Below, one piece after another: positions 7,796-11,880 of a DNA stretch of 11,880 bases. A program made the position numbers and the translations under genes. The notes beneath the pieces were generated by a model, which was given only the letters and a program-made list of their open reading frames with translations, was not told where the DNA came from and did not search any database. Every line of letters starts with the position of its first letter. The stretch's first letter is position 1. Source of the stretch: Oxalobacteraceae bacterium (lineage in GTDB: Bacteria > Pseudomonadota > Gammaproteobacteria > Burkholderiales > Burkholderiaceae_D); NCBI GenBank assembly GCA_027485535.1, contig JAIXQV010000126.1, positions 1 through 11,880 of the forward strand. The letters run 5' to 3'.

Positions 7796-8521
7796 TCAGA
7801 ACTCTTCCCACAGCGCGTGTAGCGCCGCCATTGCCGCAATACCCGCAGTTTCGGTTCGCAACACCCGTCTGCCGATCGAAAGACAAATCGCGCCACGCGA
7901 GATGGCGGCTTGTTCCTCCGCTTCGTTCAGGCCCCCCTCGGGGCCAATGATCAAGGTGATGGCTTGCGGGGCGCGATGCCGGGCCCAATCGGTGAGTGAT
8001 TGCTGGCCGCGCGGCGATAGCAGAATGCGGGGGTGTAAATCATGCTGATCTATCCAACTTGAAAACGCCTGTGGCATCGCGACCGCGGGCAGCCGATTAC
8101 GGCCACACTGCGCCGAGGCCGCTGTGACGATCGCGCGCCAATGGGCCAATTTCTTGCCGGCGCGCTCATCGCTCAAGCGCACGACCGAGCGCGCCGCTAT
8201 CAGCGGTTGAATCGCGGTAACCCCAAGTTCGACGGCTTTCTCTATGACCCAGTCCATCTTGCTGCCCTCGGGCAGCGCTTGCGCCAAAGTCAGTGAGTGT
8301 CCCGGTTCGGCCTCGCGTGCGTCGAAGGTCTTGATGTGCGCGGTGACGCGACGTTTTTCCATGGCGCTCAAGCTGGCAGCGAACTCGCCACCGCGACCAT
8401 TAAACAGCGTGACCGTGTCGCCCACTTTCAGGCGTAACACGCCGATATGGTGGCTGAGGTCTTCCGGCAACTCGCATTGCATGCCGATCTCCAGGGATTG
8501 ATCAAGGTAGAAGCGTGGCAT
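7796..8521 (-). CDS. rsmE: 16S rRNA (uracil1498-N3)-methyltransferase
   Basis: RsmE is a SPOUT-superfamily methyltransferase that uses S-adenosylmethionine to methylate N3 of U1498 in 16S rRNA of the 30S subunit. From the ATG at 8521 it has 241 residues, close to E. coli RsmE (243). The N-terminal PUA-like part contains HHIGVLRLKVGD (24-35). The C-terminal SPOUT part has QCGRNRLP (138-145), the SAM-knot motif IGPEGGL (192-198) and RVLRTETAG (219-227). An open frame continues upstream to 8770, but it would overlap the start of tkt and the extra residues show no family similarity, so the start at MPRFYLDQ is preferred. It is divergent from tkt with a 142-bp shared upstream region. Confidence 0.95.
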   Translation of the reverse strand: MPRFYLDQSLEIGMQCELPEDLSHHIGVLRLKVGDTVTLFNGRGGEFAASLSAMEKRRVTAHIKTFDAREAEPGHSLTLAQALPEGSKMDWVIEKAVELGVTAIQPLIAARSVVRLSDERAGKKLAHWRAIVTAASAQCGRNRLPAVAMPQAFSSWIDQHDLHPRILLSPRGQQSLTDWARHRAPQAITLIIGPEGGLNEAEEQAAISRGAICLSIGRRVLRTETAGIAAMAALHALWEEF

Positions 8522-8564
8522 GGGCAATAACGGCGCTGAGTAAGGTGGATGAGGGCACTCACTG

Positions 8565-8593
8565 ATTGTAAGTGGGTGGGGGCGGTCTGGTAA
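8565..8593 (-). promoter_or_regulatory. Predicted sigma-70 promoter of rsmE
   Basis: On the minus strand, TTACCA (8593-8588; 4 of 6 matches to TTGACA) and TACAAT (8570-8565; 5 of 6 matches to TATAAT) are separated by exactly 17 bp. Transcription would begin near 8558, about 37 nt before the rsmE ATG. It overlaps the predicted tkt promoter almost completely. Confidence 0.6.
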
Positions 8594-8596
8594 AAT
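8566..8596 (+). promoter_or_regulatory. Predicted sigma-70 promoter of tkt-gap
   Basis: The -10 element TAAAAT (8591-8596) is preceded by TGG, giving an extended -10 (TGn). TTGTAA (8566-8571; 4 of 6 matches) is a possible -35, with a long 19-bp spacer that the extended -10 could offset. The start would be near 8603, giving a leader of about 60 nt that contains a 12-bp GC palindrome (8626-8637). Confidence 0.55.
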
Positions 8597-8663
8597 CGCG
8601 CCCTTTTCCACCGGTCTGCGCTCTCGCCGCCGGCGGCCGTCGAATCTAGCCCGGCTTGCCAAC

Positions 8664-10658
8664 ATGACTACCTCCCAAGACACTCGAAATATGGCGAACG
8701 CGATTCGCGCGTTAGCAATGGATGCCGTACAAAAAGCGAACTCTGGCCACCCCGGCATGCCGATGGGCATGGCCGAGATCGCGGTCGCGCTTTGGTCGAA
8801 TCACTTACGACATAACCCCACCGACCCCACCTGGGCGGATCGTGATCGGTTCGTGGTCTCGAATGGTCACGGTTCCATGCTGCATTACGCCTTGCTGCAT
8901 CTGGCCGGTTACGACCTGCCGATGGACGAGCTGAAAAATTTCCGCCAGCTGCACTCAAAGACGCCGGGCCATCCCGAGGTCGGCATTACTGCCGGTATCG
9001 AGACGACAACCGGGCCACTGGGGCAGGGAATCGCAAACGCGGTGGGCATGGCGCTGGCCGAGTGGTTGCTAGCGTCACGGTTCAACAAGCCCGGCTTTGA
9101 TATCGTTGACCACTACACCTACGTGTTTCTGGGTGACGGTTGCCTGATGGAGGGCATCAGTCATGAAGTCTGCTCGCTAGCGGGTACCCTGGGGCTATCC
9201 AAACTGATCGTGCTGTATGACGATAACGGCATCTCCATCGATGGTGACGTCGATGGCTGGTTCAAGGACGATACGCCGAAACGCTTTGAGGCCTACGGCT
9301 GGAACGTGATACCGAGTGTCGATGGTCATGATGTCGCTGCGATTGACGCTGCGATTACCAAAGCCAAGGCGTCGAACAAGCCAACGCTGATCTGCTGCAA
9401 GACTGTGATTGGCAAGGGCGCGCCCAACATGCAAGGTACCGACAAGGTGCATGGTGCTGCACTCGGCGATACTGAGATTGCTGCCACACGCGCTGCCATC
9501 GGTTGGACCTCGCCACCGTTCGAGATCCCGGCGGATGTGTATGCGGCCTGGGACGCGAAAGCAAAGGGTACGGCTCTGCAGTCGGCATGGAGCACGACAT
9601 TCGCTGCCTACCGGCAGCAGTTCCCGGCCGATGCCGCAGAATTCGAGCGCCGCATGAAAGGTGAGTTGCCAGCTGACTTCGATAAAACCGTCGCTGCGAT
9701 GATTGCTGCCTGCGTCGAGAAGAAAGAAACCATAGCAACCCGCAAGGCGAGTCAGAACGCGATTCAGGCTTTGTCGGCCGCATTGCCGGAATTCCTGGGC
9801 GGATCAGCCGATTTGACTGGCTCGAACCTCACCAACTGGAAAGAGTGCGTCGCGGTGCGCGCCGGACAACCTGGTAACCACATCAACTACGGTGTGCGTG
9901 AGTTCGGCATGAGCGCCATGATGAATGGCATTGCTTTGCATGGTGGTTTCATTCCATTTGGTGCGACCTTCCTCACCTTCTCCGATTACAGCCGCAATGC
10001 GCTGCGGATGGCGGCGTTGATGAAGCAACGCACTTTGTTCGTGTTTACGCACGACTCGATCGGTTTGGGCGAAGACGGACCGACCCATCAATCGGTTGAG
10101 CATGTCTCAAGCTTGCGTTTGATACCGCAGTTGGATAACTGGCGTCCTTGCGATACCGTCGAATCGGCAGTGGCTTGGGCTGAAGCGGTTAAACGACACG
10201 ATGGTCCTAGTACCCTAATTTTTTCGCGGCAGAACTTGCCGTTTGTCGAGCGTGATGGCGCGCAGATTGCTGCAATTTCGCGCGGCGCCTATGTGCTGCG
10301 CGATGCGCCGAATGCAAAGGCTTTGATCATTGCAACTGGCTCGGAGATCGAGTTGGCGCTTAAGTCAGCCGAGCAATTGGCTGCCGACGGTGTGCCGGTA
10401 CGCGTGGTCTCGATGCCTTGTGCCGATGTGTTCGCACGTCAAGATGCCGATTACCAAGCCAGTGTGCTGCCCAGAGGTATGCCGCGTGTTGCGGTCGAGG
10501 CCGGCGTGACCGATTTCTGGTTCAAGTATGTCGGGCTCGAGGGCAAGGTGATCGGTATTGATACCTTCGGCGAGTCCGCACCGGCCGGTGCACTGTTCAA
10601 ATATTTTGGTTTCACCACCGATCGCGTGGTGGCCGCGGTGAGATCGGTGCTGCACTGA
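8664..10658 (+). CDS. tkt: Transketolase
   Basis: Transketolase moves two-carbon ketol units between sugar phosphates in the non-oxidative pentose phosphate pathway, using thiamine diphosphate and a divalent metal; the family is a homodimer in the cytoplasm. The 664-residue length fits E. coli TktA (663). Seen in order are SGHPG with His29, SNGHGSML (66-73), the thiamine-diphosphate motif beginning GDG (157-159) and ending at Asn188 in YDDNG, the pyrimidine-domain segment VREFGM with the catalytic Glu413, HDSIGLGEDGPTHQ, and a C-terminal domain with GSEIELA and ESAPAG. The ATG at 8664 fits the family N terminus, but there is no clear Shine-Dalgarno before it. An internal ATG at 8691 (MANAIRALAMD) cannot be excluded. 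gap follows 43 bp downstream with no terminator between, so the two are probably co-transcribed. Confidence 0.97.
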   Translation: MTTSQDTRNMANAIRALAMDAVQKANSGHPGMPMGMAEIAVALWSNHLRHNPTDPTWADRDRFVVSNGHGSMLHYALLHLAGYDLPMDELKNFRQLHSKTPGHPEVGITAGIETTTGPLGQGIANAVGMALAEWLLASRFNKPGFDIVDHYTYVFLGDGCLMEGISHEVCSLAGTLGLSKLIVLYDDNGISIDGDVDGWFKDDTPKRFEAYGWNVIPSVDGHDVAAIDAAITKAKASNKPTLICCKTVIGKGAPNMQGTDKVHGAALGDTEIAATRAAIGWTSPPFEIPADVYAAWDAKAKGTALQSAWSTTFAAYRQQFPADAAEFERRMKGELPADFDKTVAAMIAACVEKKETIATRKASQNAIQALSAALPEFLGGSADLTGSNLTNWKECVAVRAGQPGNHINYGVREFGMSAMMNGIALHGGFIPFGATFLTFSDYSRNALRMAALMKQRTLFVFTHDSIGLGEDGPTHQSVEHVSSLRLIPQLDNWRPCDTVESAVAWAEAVKRHDGPSTLIFSRQNLPFVERDGAQIAAISRGAYVLRDAPNAKALIIATGSEIELALKSAEQLAADGVPVRVVSMPCADVFARQDADYQASVLPRGMPRVAVEAGVTDFWFKYVGLEGKVIGIDTFGESAPAGALFKYFGFTTDRVVAAVRSVLH

Positions 10659-10690
10659 TCTGATCAGACACGGTTAACAACATCGTACTC

Positions 10691-10695
10691 AGGAG
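10691..10695 (+). promoter_or_regulatory. Ribosome binding site of gap
   Basis: AGGAG lies 6 nt before the gap ATG. It is the clearest Shine-Dalgarno in the window, in contrast to tkt, ribF, ileS and dut, which have none that is obvious. This fits a highly expressed glycolytic gene. Confidence 0.85.
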
Positions 10696-10701
10696 AACTC
10701 C

Positions 10702-11712
10702 ATGACCATCAAGGTTGCCATCAACGGTTACGGTCGAATCGGCCGCAACATACTGCGCGCGCATTACGAAGGCGGTAAGAAAAATGATATCCAGATCGTC
10801 GCGATCAACGATCTCGGCAATCCAGAGTCCAACGCGCACCTGACGCGCTACGACACAGCCCACGGTAAGTTTCCTGGCACGGTGTCGGTCGACGGTGATT
10901 ACATGATCGTCAACGGTGACAAGATTCGTGTGTTTTCCCAGCGCGATCCGGCGCAGATTCCATGGGGTGAGCTAGGTGTTGATGTGGTGCTCGAGTGCAC
11001 CGGCTTTTTCACCTCCAAAGAAAAAGCATCGGCACACCTGAAAGGTGGCGCCAAGAAAGTCATTATCTCGGCACCCGGCGGCAAGGATATCGATGCGACC
11101 GTGGTTTACGGTGTCAATCAGTCGGTACTGAAATCGTCGCATACTGTGATCTCGAACGCCTCTTGCACTACCAACTGCCTGGCGCCGCTGGTCAAGCCAC
11201 TGAACGACAAGATTGGCTTGTTGAACGGCCTGATGACGACGGTGCATGCTTACACCAATGATCAGGTACTGACTGATGTGATGCACGAAGACCTGCGCCG
11301 TGCTCGCTCGGCGACCATGTCGATGATCCCAACGAAAACCGGCGCTGCTGTTGCTGTCGGCTTGGTACTGCCTGAGTTGGATGGCAAGCTAGATGGCTAT
11401 GCGATTCGCGTCCCGACCATCAATGTCTCGGTTGTGGATTTGTCCTTTATCGCTGCGCGCGATACCACGGTCGAAGAAGTCAATGCGATCATGAAAGAAG
11501 CGGCGGACGGCCCGTTGCATGGGGTGCTGACCTATAACACTGAGCAGCTGGTATCGATCGATTACAACCACAACCCAGCATCATCCAACTTCGATGCCAC
11601 CCTAACCAAAGTCTCAGGGCGCCTCGTCAAAGTATCGTCGTGGTATGACAATGAATGGGGCTTTAGTAATCGAATGTTAGACACCACCGTCGCACTAATG
11701 ACAGCAAAGTAA
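10702..11712 (+). CDS. gap: Glyceraldehyde-3-phosphate dehydrogenase, type I (phosphorylating)
   Basis: The enzyme interconverts glyceraldehyde 3-phosphate and 1,3-bisphosphoglycerate with a nicotinamide cofactor in glycolysis and gluconeogenesis; the family is a cytoplasmic homotetramer. The 336-residue length is usual. The Rossmann motif INGYGRIGRN (7-16) is followed by Asp37 at the end of the second strand, the residue associated with NAD binding. The catalytic domain has SNASCTTNC with nucleophile Cys155, then TTVHAYT with His182, and SWYDNEWGFSNR near the C terminus. The coenzyme-discriminating loop reads VLTDVMHEDL, not the Leu-Pro pair of strictly NAD-dependent enzymes, so I do not assign the cofactor firmly. 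A strong ribosome binding site precedes the start. The pgk gene does not follow; the transcript ends in hairpins and a terminator. Confidence 0.97.
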   Translation: MTIKVAINGYGRIGRNILRAHYEGGKKNDIQIVAINDLGNPESNAHLTRYDTAHGKFPGTVSVDGDYMIVNGDKIRVFSQRDPAQIPWGELGVDVVLECTGFFTSKEKASAHLKGGAKKVIISAPGGKDIDATVVYGVNQSVLKSSHTVISNASCTTNCLAPLVKPLNDKIGLLNGLMTTVHAYTNDQVLTDVMHEDLRRARSATMSMIPTKTGAAVAVGLVLPELDGKLDGYAIRVPTINVSVVDLSFIAARDTTVEEVNAIMKEAADGPLHGVLTYNTEQLVSIDYNHNPASSNFDATLTKVSGRLVKVSSWYDNEWGFSNRMLDTTVALMTAK

Positions 11713-11748
11713 CTAAACGAGTAGAGCCCCATTCATTGCGGCGTAGGC

Positions 11749-11821
11749 TAACTTAGCGAAGCTAAGTTAAGGCCCGAAGGGCCGGCCGAAGCCACACTTA
11801 GTGGGTCGACGCGGAGCGGCG
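11749..11821. other. Chain of short-loop hairpins in the gap 3' untranslated region
   Basis: Adjacent inverted repeats fill this stretch. TAACTTAGC/GCTAAGTTA (11749-11757 and 11761-11769) has a GAA loop. GGCCC/GGGCC (11771-11775 and 11779-11783) also has a GAA loop. A weak GGC/GCC pair encloses CGAA (11784-11793). CCAC/GTGG encloses ACTTA (11792-11804), so it competes with its neighbour. CGACGC/GCGGCG encloses GGA with one mismatch (11807-11821). The first stem ends in GCGAAGC, a well-known exceptionally stable mini-hairpin sequence. No coding potential is evident. It could be a REP-like element, a 3' UTR stabiliser or a 3'-derived small RNA; I do not recognise a named family. Confidence 0.6.
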
Positions 11822-11822
11822 A

Positions 11823-11852
11823 AAAAAAGGATCGCACTTGCGATCCTTTTTT
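11823..11852. terminator. Bidirectional intrinsic terminator after gap
   Basis: A perfect 13-bp inverted repeat, AAAAAAGGATCGC (11823-11835) and GCGATCCTTTTTT (11840-11852), has an ACTT loop. With A and T runs on both sides it can stop transcription in both directions. A minus-strand TAG at 11870-11868, with open frame to the window edge (ending Ser-Gln-Lys-stop), may be the end of a convergent neighbour, but only three codons are visible. Confidence 0.93.
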
Positions 11853-11880
11853 GCTTCCAAATAGACCCTACTTCTGCGAC

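Noticed and set aside
8522..8770. In-frame upstream extension of rsmE by 83 residues
   Set aside because: It overlaps the tkt start, has no similarity to RsmE, and the family N terminus begins at the ATG at 8521.
11747..11772. Integron attC-like site (GGCTAAC ... GTTAAGG around a stem)
   Set aside because: The outer core boxes each miss the consensus and the whole element is far shorter than real attC sites; there is no integrase or cassette nearby.

Overview
The window is an ordinary stretch of core-genome DNA from a betaproteobacterium, most likely a member of the Burkholderiales. The evidence is the gene order (ribF-ileS-lspA-coaBC-dut facing clpA, and tkt followed by gap), the close match of the proteins to proteobacterial family members, and a moderately high G+C content. 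I cannot name a genus from sequence alone. Gene density is very high and no stretch over 300 bases lacks a gene. I see no phage, insertion sequence, CRISPR, tRNA or rRNA.

Layout. Positions 1-441 are the 3' end of clpA (+), closed by a strong intrinsic terminator at 470-499. Facing it on the minus strand is a compact gene cluster read right to left: ribF (7635-6682), ileS (6647-3786), lspA (3770-3291), coaBC (3285-2092), dut (2080-1631) and a PDZ/M48-like lipoprotein gene (1620-535). Gaps within the cluster are 34 bp or less, which suggests one operon. A near-consensus -10 hexamer lies just upstream of ribF. rsmE (8521-7796) is upstream of ribF on the same strand, separated by about 160 bp. 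Divergent from rsmE are tkt (8664-10658) and gap (10702-11712) on the plus strand. They end in a chain of small hairpins (11749-11821) and a bidirectional terminator (11823-11852).

How the genes relate. RibF makes FMN and FAD, and the CoaC half of CoaBC needs FMN. LspA matures lipoproteins, and the last gene of the cluster encodes one with a clear lipobox. Dut and CoaBC supply dUMP and 4'-phosphopantetheine. Tkt and Gap are central carbon enzymes (pentose phosphate pathway and glycolysis/gluconeogenesis).

Most of the window is textbook housekeeping. Three items deserve a second look. The M48-like lipoprotein has Arg in place of the first zinc-binding His (RExxH). The predicted tkt and rsmE promoters occupy the same ~32 bp in opposite orientation. 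An unusual run of short-loop hairpins follows gap. I did not find a clearly new biological system.
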